This document shows positions 8,992 through 19,453 of a DNA stretch of 64,000 nucleotides, in pieces. Under the pieces are notes generated by a model. That model had not been told where the DNA came from, did no database searches, and saw nothing but the letters and a program-made list of their open reading frames with translations. Where the stretch lies: positions 1,674,001 to 1,738,000 of the forward strand of contig NC_072814.1 in NCBI RefSeq assembly GCF_003013715.1. The letters are read 5' to 3'. How positions within the stretch are numbered: position 1 is the stretch's first letter; every line of letters begins with the position of its first letter. The position numbers were made by a program, and so were the translations under genes. This DNA is from Candidozyma auris. Taxonomy: Eukaryota > Ascomycota > Pichiomycetes > Serinales > Metschnikowiaceae.

Positions 8992-11900
8992 GGCTCGAAG
9001 TTTCACTGAAAGTCTTCTTTACTGTCTTCTTATTTTTTATATGTAACCTTTTTTTTTTCTCTCTCTTATGATGAGCCTGCAGCTAATCGCTTCACCTTGT
9101 TGTACATAGCGCCTCGTAGTGCTCAATTTTACCAGAGCTGACCTCACACCTCACAGTTAAAAGCAGCATTACTAAATCGCGAAAGGCAATTGGCTAACCA
9201 GGTGAAGGGTCAAGAAGACAACTGAAGGAAAGGAAGGTTCAAGTCGAGGATATGTGACAGGTTCATTTTTGGAGTGAGGCGCTTTTTTGTGTATTTTGTT
9301 GAGTTAGCTTTTTTTTTGGTACTGGATCAAGCGATGTTAGTTCTTCTACATTGGCACTTTAGCTGCGAAAAAGTAGGTTCCGTGCACTTGAGACACTTTG
9401 GGTGCAAACACATAGCACGATTCGGCTAGAATGATCTTTTCTCGAATACTTACCACTTCTTATATTCAAGAGAAAGTTCTCAGTTTTGATGGTTTGGAGC
9501 TCTAGAAATTTACTACGGGTAGAGTATTATTTGAGTAGTGCTTTTACACTATGTGTGGGTATAAATTTGCGGCCATGGAAGAATATACCGAAAATTGACG
9601 CAATTTAATTTTAGTTTGCTTTAAATTGGATGATGATTTCCATCTTTCACAATTGCCTGTTCAATCGGCATATTTGAAGCCAAGTTTGATACAAACTAGT
9701 GACCTGTACTGAAGCGATGTGTAAGAAGGCTCTCTTTCATTACAACAGTAGACTTACTTACCACTACATAAGACAATTAGCTACTGCTTAGCTTATATTG
9801 ATACCACAACCGTCTATGATCATATCATCCAGATGATTCAAAAGCTCCTTCACTTCAGCTCCTTCTTACCTGAACGTTTGAATGAATTAATCCGAAAATT
9901 TTTATTCTGATATTGTCAGAATCAAAATTTTAAGAAGAAATGTAAAGAGATAATGTACTCCAAATCGTTTTCTACGACTGGTGGCATAGTTCGATAAATG
10001 AGCTTGCTTCAAAGGTCTTGAGTGTTTCAAAACATGATCTTATCTGCTATAATGAAATCATGGTCAGAAGATCAGAATATAGACAATTGGCATAAATTCC
10101 AAATTTCCAGAACAGAATTCTCGATCTAGTTTCCTTTTCTCGTCAAACAACATTTATGAGCAATTCGCCATGGTCTGATTTTAAAAGATTGATCTCCTCT
10201 AACAAGTCTTCAGTGGCATGCGCCTTTGTCGGAATTGGGAACACCAGATACTAACTGTTAGTAGTCAGGTTGTTGGCTCAAACGCTTATGTGTCTCTCCG
10301 ACCACCAGCACCACCACATTGTTAAAGAGTCCAGTCTGAAGTTTCTACCATAATTTCTTGGTGAATTCACGCACTTACTTTTATTTTAAAATCATTTCTT
10401 TTAGTATTTTATCTTTTACATGATTGTCTTACGTTTACTTTACTTCATTGGAGTATGTCTTGTTCGTCTCTTGTGAGCTGCATCTCCAGTATGGGTGCAA
10501 AATGGCCTTCTCGGGACAGTACCTCAGAAATCAAAGCCAACACTTGACGGTTCTTTTGGTCGACACTGTATCTACTACACCCACCTTTGGAACCCCTCCA
10601 CTTTCCAGCATTTTCAACCAGCCAAATTGCATCAGGCCTCCGGCGGTCTCTTGTTCCTGCACGTTGGTGAAGCCGCCCTATTAGGCATAAGCCGGTCGTG
10701 TGTTGCTCGAACATCCGGCGTGGCCATTTTTTTCCCTTTCTTCTCGCCCACTCTCCCTGAATTCTCTCCTCCTCACTTAACCACTTCACACCCTTTGCTG
10801 AAATACCCTAGTATTTGAATGAAGATGAGGTAAAAGTGAAGTTTAGGAAGTTCATCAGCTCACCACTGTGCTTGATTGGCTTCAAACAAGATGCGTTGAT
10901 ATCTTGGGGCGCGTGGCGTTCAGAGAGCATGCTGTATCGGTATCACAGTCGGTTATTAAGGAAAAAACCGGATTGTTAATGAAAGGGATCTTTTTCAATT
11001 TAAGGCTTGTCTTGTGGGCGTGGGCCACCAGTAAAGTGACTCCGGAGTATCCAAGACCTCTAGAGGAGCCAGCATGAGTCATTCTTCACAGTTGGGCCCT
11101 GATCGGTACCGCTCATATCTGGCAGATCTCGCAAATGGGCTCTGCTGATCTAACTCATGCGGTGAGAATGTGGGGTACTTTGGCAGCTGTAGCCTAAAGC
11201 ATACAGGCTGTTTACACATCTCTGGCGCCTCTACTAGCTCGAGATGCCGGGAGCTGTATCTGCTGCAATGAGCCTGTCTTGACGCTGACAATCGCTGGAC
11301 ATGCAAGGTTGAAACTCAAATCTTTGTGAAGTCATTGAGCTGGGGCTCTTGCTCAATAAGAAGGCACACGTCATCCTAAGGCTCTCGGGCCTCTGTCAAA
11401 GACTCTAAGCGAACCAGTGACGCGTCAATCTCATCGCAAGTTGTATTCTGGGCACTGTTCTACACGACAGTGATCGCTATGCTGTCTCGATGGATCGCTA
11501 TCCCTTTTTGAGCTCGACACCTGGGCTGTGTCAGCCTCAATCAGACACGAATTTCTGGACCATTTTTCAGTATTGATGGTGGAAAGTTGTTAGATTATCT
11601 TGTATAGACAAATTGATGCCCCATCTGCCTCGTTCTTACTCCGTAGTGTCGTGAATGACCTCAACAGCCCGATATTTGGGCCTCAGTATACGATCCCGAA
11701 TTGGGAGGTTGTCGTCGTCGCATTAAAATTGCCCAATTTTATTTCCTTCTAATACATCCTCTTTCTCCCACCACCAGGGCTACCATAGAATAAAAAAAAC
11801 CGCCAAATACATTAATAGCAAGATTTTTTAAACAATCTTGTCCTTTTCAGGCTCACAGCTTTTACCAGACGTTCCCCCAACAGCTGAACCTGAAACACGC

Positions 11901-12014
11901 TTTTATTTGAGTCTCACGTTGATCCATTAAAGCTTAGACGGATCGACGCCTGCTTTACCCTATTCATCCTTATTCTCCGACATCACCTTACTTGTGTCCT
12001 TCCAATAACCAACT
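8992..12014. other. 3.0-kb gene-free region, AT-rich core
   Basis: Lies between the divergent starts of RLI1 and CHD1. No ORF here has an ATG start plus a recognisable domain. By hand count, bases 9601-10440 contain about 297 G+C in 840 (35%), well below the flanking genes. The right part (about 10450-11400) is more GC-rich and has small overlapping ORFs on both strands that look random. A short direct repeat, GATCGCTAT, occurs near 11471 and 11491. The stretch must contain both promoters but is far longer than they need. It could be a centromere, an origin, or a region with noncoding transcripts (see findings). Confidence 0.5.
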
Positions 12015-15000
12015 ATGGTCAAGCTTCCGGACGAGATTGAGCAGAACCCAGAGCTTTACGGCCTCAGGCGATCAGGCAGAGATAGACGGGTCACAACATT
12101 TGCCGAGGAAAGCGACGAAGACGAACCCGTGACGCGGAGACGACAAGGAACTTACGAGGAGTATGAGGACGGGAGCGAGAGTCCCGAAGATTTTGAGGAT
12201 TCTGACGATGAAGACTTTGGTGCCTCCAAAAAGAGAAAGCTGAACCTGAACCGAGCCAAAACTACTGCCAGACTGAAAAATGGTAGGCGTGCAACTAACT
12301 CGAGAAGTAAAACAGCTTCTGCACATGTTACTCCTACTCCCCCAGCTGAAGTGAGGTTTTCTACGAGGAACAACAACTCTCAGGTGAATTATGCCGTGGA
12401 CTACGAGGACGATGACGATCTAATGGAAAGCGAAGAAGAAGGCGCAGGCGACTACTACTATTACGAGCAGGCCATGGAAGAGGAGCTGGTACGGTCAATT
12501 GACGCTGTGTTGGACCATAAGCTCAACCCAGAGAATGCTGAGCAGACTGGGGAGCCCAAGCTCGACTACTTGTTCAAAATCAAGTGGTCTGATGCCTCTC
12601 ACTTGCACAACACGTGGGAGTCGTGGCAGTCGTTGAAAGAGTACAAGAGTTTCAGAAGAGTCGAGAACTACATCAAACAGTTCATCGTGTTGGACCAGGA
12701 GATCCGTAACGATCCATACACGACTAAGGAAGATATCGAGGCTATGGACATCGAGCGTGAGCGTAAAAGAGACGAACAGGAAGAATACACGCAGGTTGAA
12801 CGAATTGTCGACAGCGATAGAGTTGAGCTCGAAGATGGCACCTCGCAGCTACAGTATTACGTGAAATGGAGAAGACTCTACTACGACGAGTGCTCGTGGG
12901 AGAATGCAGAGACGATAGCAGAAATTGCTCCAGAGCAAGTAAGCAAGTACCAGCAACGTCTCCAGTCCAAGATTCTTCCTAACCTTTCGGCTACGTACCC
13001 GCAGAACCAGAGACCTCGTTTTGAGAAATTGAACAAGCAACCATTGTTCATCAAAAATGGAGAATTGAGAGATTTCCAGTTGACTGGTTTGAACTGGATG
13101 GCTTTCCTCTGGTCTCGTAATGAGAACGGTATCTTGGCAGATGAGATGGGTCTTGGTAAGACTGTGCAGACGGTGGCTTTCTTATCGTGGTTGATCTACG
13201 CAAGAAGACAAAATGGGCCCCACTTGGTTGTTGTACCCCTTAGTACAATCCCCGCATGGCAAGAAACGTTTGAAAAGTGGTCGCCTGATGTTAATTGTAT
13301 TTACTACTTGGGTAACACGGAGGCAAGAAGGAACATTCGGGATTACGAGTTCTATGGTGCCAACAACAAACCAAAGTTCAACGTCTTGTTGACAACCTAC
13401 GAGTATATTTTGAAAGACAGAAACGAGCTTGGTGCGTTCAAATGGCAATTCCTCGCTGTTGACGAAGCTCACAGATTGAAGAACGCGGAGTCTTCCTTGT
13501 ATGAGTCCTTGAAGCTGTTTAAAGTGGCTAACAGATTGTTAATCACGGGTACGCCCTTGCAGAATAACATCAAAGAGTTGGCCGCATTGTGTAACTTCTT
13601 GATGCCTGGAAAGTTCAATATAGACCAAGAGATCGACTTTGAGGCACAGGATGCGCAACAGGAAGAGTACATCAAGTACTTGCAACTGAGCATTAAGCCC
13701 TTCATTTTAAGAAGACTCAAAAAAGATGTTGAAAAGTCTCTTCCTTCTAAGACCGAAAGAATCTTGAGAGTGGAATTGTCTGATGTACAAACAGAATACT
13801 ACAGAAACATTATCACCAAAAATTACGCTGCTTTGAACGCTGGTGTGAAGGGGTCCCAAATATCCTTGTTGAATGTCATGAGTGAGTTGAAAAAAGCCTC
13901 TAATCACCCATACTTGTTCGATGGATGTGAGGAAAATTTCCTTGCCAAGGCTGGAGGCGCCTCAAGGGATAATATCTTGAGGGGTATCATCATGAACTCT
14001 GGTAAGATGGTGCTTCTAGAACAGCTTTTGACGAGACTTAAAAAGGAAGGTCATAGAGTTTTGATTTTCTCCCAAATGGTCAGAATCCTCGATATTTTGG
14101 GTGACTATATGTCCATCAAGGGGTATCAGTTTCAGAGACTTGATGGTGGTATCCCTTCAGCTCAGAGAAAGATCTCCATCGACCATTTTAATGCACCAGA
14201 CTCCAAAGACTTTGCGTTCTTGTTGTCTACAAGAGCTGGTGGTTTGGGAATCAATTTGATGACAGCTGATACCGTGATCATTTTTGACTCTGACTGGAAC
14301 CCTCAAGCAGACTTGCAAGCAATGGCCCGTGCACACAGAATTGGTCAGAAAAAGCACGTATCTGTCTACAGATTCGTGAGTAAAGACACAGTTGAAGAAG
14401 AGATTCTTGAAAGAGCTAGAAAGAAGATGATTCTTGAGTATGCTATCATCTCGTTGGGTATGAGTGATCCGAATTCTGGTAAGAAGAATAAGAACGAGCC
14501 CAACACTAGTGAGCTCGCTCAAATTTTGAAATTCGGTGCGGCTAATATGTTCACAGCTTCAGACAATCAGAAGAAGCTTGAAGAATTGAATTTAGACGAT
14601 GTTTTGAATCGTGCCGAAGACCACGTCACAACCCCTGAAATTGGCGAGTCCAACTTAGGTTCTGAAGAATTTTTGAAGCAATTCGAAGTCACTGACTACA
14701 AAGCGGATGTCGAGTGGGATGATATCATCCCTCAAGAAGAGTTGGCCAAGTTGAAGGAAGAAGAGAAAAAGAAGGCTGAGGAAGATTATCTCAACGAACA
14801 GATTGCGATGTATTCACGTAGGAGGGCTGCGGTCAAGAAGTTGCAAGGAGGTACCCCAGACACCAGTGGGGTTGAGGACGAGGACGAGGAAGAAGGTACC
14901 GGAAGGCGGGCAGCAAGAAAGAAGGCTGAGGAGAATCATGAATTGTCAGAAAAAGAGATCCGTGGAATTTATAGATCGATTCTCAGAATTGGTGACTTGT

Positions 15001-16427
15001 CCGGGAAATGGACTCAGCTTGTCGAAGACGGCAGCATTTCCAATAAGAATCCTGTGCTCATCAAACACGCTTACAATGAGATCATCAACATTTCTAAGAA
15101 GTTGGTGAAGGAAGAGGAAGCTAGAAGAGCAGAGGCACTCGCCGAATTGGAGAGGAAAGCCAAGGAATCTAAATCCTCTACGGTATCAACTGATGGGGAG
15201 AGCCCAATGGCCTTGTGGATAGCAAAGAAGAAAGAGAAGAAGGCAGTGTTGTTCACCTACCAGGGAGTTAAAAATATCAACGCGGAATTGGTGTTGTCTC
15301 GTCCTCCCGACATGAAGCTCCTAGAGTCCATGATTCCCAAAGAGAATCCACTCTCTTTTGAACTTCCCCGTACACCCAAACTGGTGCAGAACTGGAATTG
15401 TGAATGGACTGCTAAGGATGATGCTATGCTCCTCGTTGGTGTTAACAAGTTTGGATACGGCTCATGGACCCAGATTAGAGATGATCCTCTTCTTGGTTTG
15501 CAAAACAAACTCTTCCTCGAAGGTGCGAAGGGTGCGGCTGAACGGCCTTCAGAAAAAGAAGCCAAGGGAGCTAATAAGAAAGTTCCTGGGGCAGTCCACA
15601 TCGGAAGAAGGGTTGACTATTTATTCTATTTGTTGAGAGGTGATGATGACAACGTGAGCTCTACAAATGGCACTACAAAGAAAAAGGCAGTCAAGAAACC
15701 AAAGAGCGAAGGTGTTGCTAAGCCAAAGAAAGCTTCCAAGTCTCTGTCACCTGAGGTGAGGGTCAAGAAGCCCAAAGCAAAAAAGGCTTCCTCGGCTTCA
15801 AGTGTCAATTCTCCAAAACTCGAAAATCACTCCACCATGAAGATCAAGAATGACGACGACCACGCAGACGATAATGACGATTACTTGGAATACGACAGCA
15901 TGGACGAAAAATTGTGCAAGGCTGTTCTCAAACCTGTGGCCAAATCACTTATGAAATTACACAGAGGGAACCAAGGTTTGGAGAAACATGAGTGGGCTAT
16001 GTTGCTTAGGAAAGAGTTGGTCACAATCGGTGAATTCATCGATAAAATTTGCAAAACCGAACGCGACGACAAGTTCAGCAAGCACTTGTGGTCGTATGCT
16101 AGCTTTTATTGGCCTGCAAAGGTGCCAAGTCTGAAGATCACTGCGATGTACACCAGAATCAAGAGTCAAGCAGATGCATCCAAGGGAAAGAAAGGAGAGG
16201 AATCAAAGAAAACTGTAACCGTTAAGAAAGAGGAGCCTATGAGAAATAATGAGCCTCCAAAGAAGGAGAGTCCAAGAGAAGCAAAGGCTTCAGATACAAG
16301 AGTGTCCAACGAGGAAAGAAAGAATACGGAAGAGAAGCCTAAGGAGGAAGAGCCAAATGAGGCGACAGCTGCTAAACCAGAGACTACCGCTACAGCTTCT
16401 TTCACTGTCTCCGAGGAGACTGCCTGA
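12015..16427 (+). CDS. CHD1: Chromatin remodeller Chd1
   Basis: 1470 residues. Chd1 is a monomeric ATP-dependent remodeller that spaces nucleosomes over transcribed genes. In order there is an acidic N-terminus; tandem chromodomains (about 160-235 and 260-320, with [10 protein letters not shown] and [10 protein letters not shown]); and a SNF2 ATPase with DEMGLGKT (376-383), DEAH (483-486) and [11 protein letters not shown]. The helicase-C lobe has the RAHRIGQKK motif. A SANT/SLIDE DNA-binding region starts near 1125 ([21 protein letters not shown]), and a C-terminal CHCT helical domain spans about 1299-1382. The tail is Lys/Glu-rich. Length matches S. cerevisiae Chd1 (1468 aa). Confidence 0.97.
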   Translation: MVKLPDEIEQNPELYGLRRSGRDRRVTTFAEESDEDEPVTRRRQGTYEEYEDGSESPEDFEDSDDEDFGASKKRKLNLNRAKTTARLKNGRRATNSRSKTASAHVTPTPPAEVRFSTRNNNSQVNYAVDYEDDDDLMESEEEGAGDYYYYEQAMEEELVRSIDAVLDHKLNPENAEQTGEPKLDYLFKIKWSDASHLHNTWESWQSLKEYKSFRRVENYIKQFIVLDQEIRNDPYTTKEDIEAMDIERERKRDEQEEYTQVERIVDSDRVELEDGTSQLQYYVKWRRLYYDECSWENAETIAEIAPEQVSKYQQRLQSKILPNLSATYPQNQRPRFEKLNKQPLFIKNGELRDFQLTGLNWMAFLWSRNENGILADEMGLGKTVQTVAFLSWLIYARRQNGPHLVVVPLSTIPAWQETFEKWSPDVNCIYYLGNTEARRNIRDYEFYGANNKPKFNVLLTTYEYILKDRNELGAFKWQFLAVDEAHRLKNAESSLYESLKLFKVANRLLITGTPLQNNIKELAALCNFLMPGKFNIDQEIDFEAQDAQQEEYIKYLQLSIKPFILRRLKKDVEKSLPSKTERILRVELSDVQTEYYRNIITKNYAALNAGVKGSQISLLNVMSELKKASNHPYLFDGCEENFLAKAGGASRDNILRGIIMNSGKMVLLEQLLTRLKKEGHRVLIFSQMVRILDILGDYMSIKGYQFQRLDGGIPSAQRKISIDHFNAPDSKDFAFLLSTRAGGLGINLMTADTVIIFDSDWNPQADLQAMARAHRIGQKKHVSVYRFVSKDTVEEEILERARKKMILEYAIISLGMSDPNSGKKNKNEPNTSELAQILKFGAANMFTASDNQKKLEELNLDDVLNRAEDHVTTPEIGESNLGSEEFLKQFEVTDYKADVEWDDIIPQEELAKLKEEEKKKAEEDYLNEQIAMYSRRRAAVKKLQGGTPDTSGVEDEDEEEGTGRRAARKKAEENHELSEKEIRGIYRSILRIGDLSGKWTQLVEDGSISNKNPVLIKHAYNEIINISKKLVKEEEARRAEALAELERKAKESKSSTVSTDGESPMALWIAKKKEKKAVLFTYQGVKNINAELVLSRPPDMKLLESMIPKENPLSFELPRTPKLVQNWNCEWTAKDDAMLLVGVNKFGYGSWTQIRDDPLLGLQNKLFLEGAKGAAERPSEKEAKGANKKVPGAVHIGRRVDYLFYLLRGDDDNVSSTNGTTKKKAVKKPKSEGVAKPKKASKSLSPEVRVKKPKAKKASSASSVNSPKLENHSTMKIKNDDDHADDNDDYLEYDSMDEKLCKAVLKPVAKSLMKLHRGNQGLEKHEWAMLLRKELVTIGEFIDKICKTERDDKFSKHLWSYASFYWPAKVPSLKITAMYTRIKSQADASKGKKGEESKKTVTVKKEEPMRNNEPPKKESPREAKASDTRVSNEERKNTEEKPKEEEPNEATAAKPETTATASFTVSEETA

Positions 16428-16489
16428 TGTCGTAATGGAAGGCCCCAAAATTTAAGCCACTGTATATTAGGACGATTAATGCTTACTGA

Positions 16490-17143
16490 TCAGTTTACTT
16501 CTCTTTCCAACTCGTAGTAGTCAGGCTTGATCACTCGAAGACGAGTTGTTCTGTCTTTGGGAGAGTTGGCCGTATAGTCGTAGCCCAACAACTTATACCA
16601 TTGGAGCGCCCTCTCATTATCAGAAAAAACAGTTAATGCGGTGTATTCTGTAGTGCAACACCATCGAAGTGCCTCATCGAATTTACCATCATCAAGGGAA
16701 AAATCGTCTAGCTTCTTCGCTAGAGAGTGAAAGCACTTTATCAAGGTTGAGCCCACTTGACGGTTCTGTGCCTCAGGGTGAACCTGGATTTCATATAGAT
16801 AAAGCGTCTGGCCCTCTATCATCTTGCAAGCGACTAGTGCTGCGATTTGCCCATCTTTAGATGTGTAGTAGATGAAGAGAAGACCAACCTCGAGCAATTC
16901 TTCTCTTTTCTCGTCCTTCCAGTTTTTACCCTTGTGTTTCACATATAGCTGGCCCATGCACTTGTCCACCAACTCAATAGCATCTGCAATGTGGGGACCA
17001 TCGCCGACTACTAAGTGTACTGATAGCTTTTCATCATTCACCGATATTTCTTTGGGAAAAATCTCTGAGGCCATCTTTAGCATCACCTCTGCTAGCGGAA
17101 TCATCACATCCGGGTCATACTCGTCAAATTCGGTTCGAGGCAT
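16490..17143 (-). CDS. NAT4: N-alpha-acetyltransferase Nat4 (NatD), histone H4/H2A N-terminus
   Basis: 217 residues with a GNAT fold. NatD acetylates the N-terminal serine of histones H4 and H2A. The acetyl-CoA-binding segment is seen as EIQVHPEAQNRQVGSTLIK (about 118-136), and the characteristic C-terminal motif ALTVFSDNERALQWYKLLGY lies at 169-188. Both are typical of the NAA40/Nat4 family. The protein is shorter than S. cerevisiae Nat4 (285 aa) and close to the catalytic core alone. It converges on CHD1 with about 60 bp between stops. Confidence 0.88.
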   Translation of the reverse strand: MPRTEFDEYDPDVMIPLAEVMLKMASEIFPKEISVNDEKLSVHLVVGDGPHIADAIELVDKCMGQLYVKHKGKNWKDEKREELLEVGLLFIYYTSKDGQIAALVACKMIEGQTLYLYEIQVHPEAQNRQVGSTLIKCFHSLAKKLDDFSLDDGKFDEALRWCCTTEYTALTVFSDNERALQWYKLLGYDYTANSPKDRTTRLRVIKPDYYELEREVN

Positions 17144-17485
17144 CTCAGGAAGAAGAAGAGAAGAGTGCCGGTAGTGGTAGTAAGATGGAATTAACTATGC
17201 GCATCGTTGGCAGCCATGCAATAGACAGAAAAGCCAAATATTTGGACAACACTTGTGACGCGTCCTAGGCTGGGGGGGGGGGGGTTTCAGGGCTTCCAGT
17301 ATGACTCAAAATTTTAAGCTTGCCTCTAGCATCAGGTTCAATTGTCTTCAGACCCCTTACCATTCTTTGTAAGCACTTACCATAGACGCGCCTTACTTAC
17401 TACTACACGAATAGCATCGTCCGCTAAGTGCAGTCATCTACCACAGCTCCATCGGTAACTCCACTCAACCCCAAAACATCTTCAT
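17144..17485. other. Divergent promoter region with poly-G run
   Basis: 342 bp between NAT4 and a small unknown gene. It contains a 13-base G run (17272-17284) and a TGACTCA sequence at 17302-17308 that matches the Gcn4 consensus. An apparent 62-codon ORF from 17428 starts at GTG and overlaps the next gene in another frame, so I do not call it. Confidence 0.5.
17272..17284 (+). repeat. Poly(dG) run, 13 bases
   Basis: An uninterrupted run of 13 G. Long G runs are rare in yeast genomes. It may be a hypervariable homopolymer or a sequencing/assembly uncertainty, and it could also affect nucleosome positioning between the divergent starts. Confidence 0.9.
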
Positions 17486-17908
17486 ATGATTTGGAATTCG
17501 CTGCCTCTACGAGGGAACTCAGCGACAGAGGAACTAGCCAAGGCCCAGAAGGATCGCGTGAACGCGTTGTATCATCCGATGTCATCGCCTACTCTGGGGC
17601 GTGTGAGCAAGGTTGATAATAGTCAACAACGAGATATCAAGCGGCAGCAGCGATTGAGACTTCAGAGGGAGGGACTCCATGAGAAGGAAAGTGAGCAAGA
17701 GCGAAAGAAGCGTCTTGAGCAGCACGCAGCAGCGCTTCAGGTGGACATAGATGTATTGATTGCGGAGGAAGAAGAGCAGCGATTAAGGGAACAAGCAAAC
17801 ATAAATGAGGAGGGTGATGAGGATAGGTACGAAGAGGAGCTCGAAGATTATTTGATGGAGGCAGATCTTGAGCTTGAAGCGCAGCTACGGGCCATGAACA
17901 TAACCTGA
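17486..17908 (+). CDS. Small acidic coiled-coil protein, unknown
   Basis: 140 residues from ATG 17486. A later in-frame ATG at 17579 (MSSPTLGRVSKV) is an alternative start. I do not recognise the family. The middle (about 45-110) is a strongly charged, heptad-compatible helix rich in Gln, Arg, Lys and Glu. The C-terminus is very acidic, ending in a DRYEEELEDYLMEADLELEAQL-type helix. The regular amphipathic pattern and sustained open frame suggest a real gene, perhaps a small complex subunit. Residues before Met32 look less protein-like, and another reading frame is also open there, so the 5' end (or an unseen intron) is uncertain. Confidence 0.6.
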   Translation: MIWNSLPLRGNSATEELAKAQKDRVNALYHPMSSPTLGRVSKVDNSQQRDIKRQQRLRLQREGLHEKESEQERKKRLEQHAAALQVDIDVLIAEEEEQRLREQANINEEGDEDRYEEELEDYLMEADLELEAQLRAMNIT

Positions 17909-19453
17909 AGAACTTTGAAAACCAATGGAGGCACTTCCCCGTTCAAACTTTATTAGTAGTTTCTGCGCCAGAATTAGTCAGTGGTGAAAGTGATGGTTAT
18001 TGTCTGGGTGTCCGAAACTCGGGATTGATACGAGCCAAACGGATCTGCGGCCCCTCGATTAGCCCGAGCAGCAGTTTATCTAAATCCATCAGTCTACAAA
18101 TCCGAGGCCGTTGGCTACCGGCCATCAAGAATTACAAATTACTCATCCAAGACAGTTTGGATGCCGAACGCTGCTTCAAAGGGAAGACTCTCCCAGGTTG
18201 CATTTCTGTACAAAAAGTCTTGCTGCAAACGTTTTGAGTTCTGGTTGTGAATGCGTCTTGCTGATCGATCACTCCGGATCCAGGTTGGGCCGGCCCGTGC
18301 TGCTATTCAGTGTTGTAGCCTATCGCAACCTTTCTATTTTGTGCAACAGCGACTGCAAAAGCCTCGTAGTGCTTTTCTGCATTCTGTATTGGCGGTGTGC
18401 TGGCTTGATGTCGGGTGGTTTTGTGTCATTTTCCCGCATAGTATCTCAAGCATCGGTCTTGGACGGTCCATGCAACTGCGAGCGGAAAGTGCTTCATTGA
18501 CTAGCAAGAGTGATTCAGCTGAATCCAAGTAACTTCAAGCGACTTCAAAGAGGGGTTTTTGCTCGACTCAAGCAAAAGTCACCCAATCGTTGGTGCTCCA
18601 CGTCCGATCGGTCTTACTCTTGCAGGACTTCTTCCTCTACAAAGGCACGCTCAATCAGTTCATGCAATTGGTGAAAAAGATACTGCCTCTAATGGTAAGT
18701 GCAGTGCCCTTGAACCAGGAACACCTGTGTCCGCCAATAACACCCATTGGGTTTCATTGCGGAGAGCTGCCTCGCAGATCCGGTAAACGTCAAAATGCCT
18801 AAGGTGCTTGCCAAGAAATCGTCCAATATTTTGATAGGCATCCTGCCAGCTAAAAACTGCCGTCTGTGCAACTGCTATTTGGTTTTTGTGCGGCGACGCA
18901 CTGATGGCATCGATTATCTGATGAATCTCAGCGACTGCACGGCACAGTACGGAAAAAAAAATCTCCTCCAGGAAGTGAATGTCACAAACTTCGACTCGCA
19001 TTCATTGGGCTGGCTATGATCATTGGGATTTGTCGCTTAAAATTTGCTCGGGGTTATTGATGCAGCATCTCAATCTACCAGTTTGTGTCAAAATTTGACA
19101 GGTGAAATTGACAGTTTTTTGACCGTGGGCAAAAGTCTTGGCACATTTGGTTACGGCCTCGTAGACAGGAGCTGACAGGTCCCAGTCCTGCGTGAGACCT
19201 TCGTACAGCTGAGGAACATGCCCATAGCTTCCTAACCAATGCTTGAAAAGGGCTTCTGGTCCTGCACTTTTGTCGTAGGCGACTTGCCAATTTCCCAATT
19301 GCAATGATGGAATTGGCCAAAAAGCCGCCAAATGGAAGAAGCCGTGAAGACTGCTTTTCGTGTAAGCAGCTTTTTCCTGCGATATATTTAAGCCTGCTGC
19401 CTCCTTCGCTGCTCGGAAACCCTCTCTTTGATTTTTAAACATTCCTTCGTTTG
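17909..19453. other. 1.5-kb gap before the ferric reductase gene
   Basis: Holds many short overlapping ORFs on both strands (for example 18660-19001 and 19020-19442 on minus) with no domain that I recognise. The latter would begin only 11 bp from the reductase start. I treat the stretch as noncoding, probably a long regulated promoter. Several CCAAT/ATTGG elements lie in the last 250 bp (for example near 19236), which would suit an iron-responsive CCAAT-binding factor, but this is weak evidence. Confidence 0.45.

Noticed and set aside
9184..9260. tRNA-like A box (TGGCTAACCAGG) and B box (GGTTCAAGTC)
   Set aside because: Spacing is plausible, but neither the acceptor nor the T stem pairs.
9446..9454. 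ATACTTACC, the 5' end sequence of U1 snRNA
   Set aside because: The following bases do not show the U1 stem-loop I motifs, and no clear Sm site or promoter is placed correctly; a 9-base match can be chance.
10445..10789. 114-codon minus-strand ORF in the RLI1-CHD1 gap
   Set aside because: Opens with GTG, overlaps two plus-strand frames, and has no recognisable family.
19020..19442. 140-codon minus-strand ORF beside the ferric reductase
   Set aside because: Its ATG would be 11 bp from the reductase ATG on the other strand, leaving no room for a promoter; no domain recognised.
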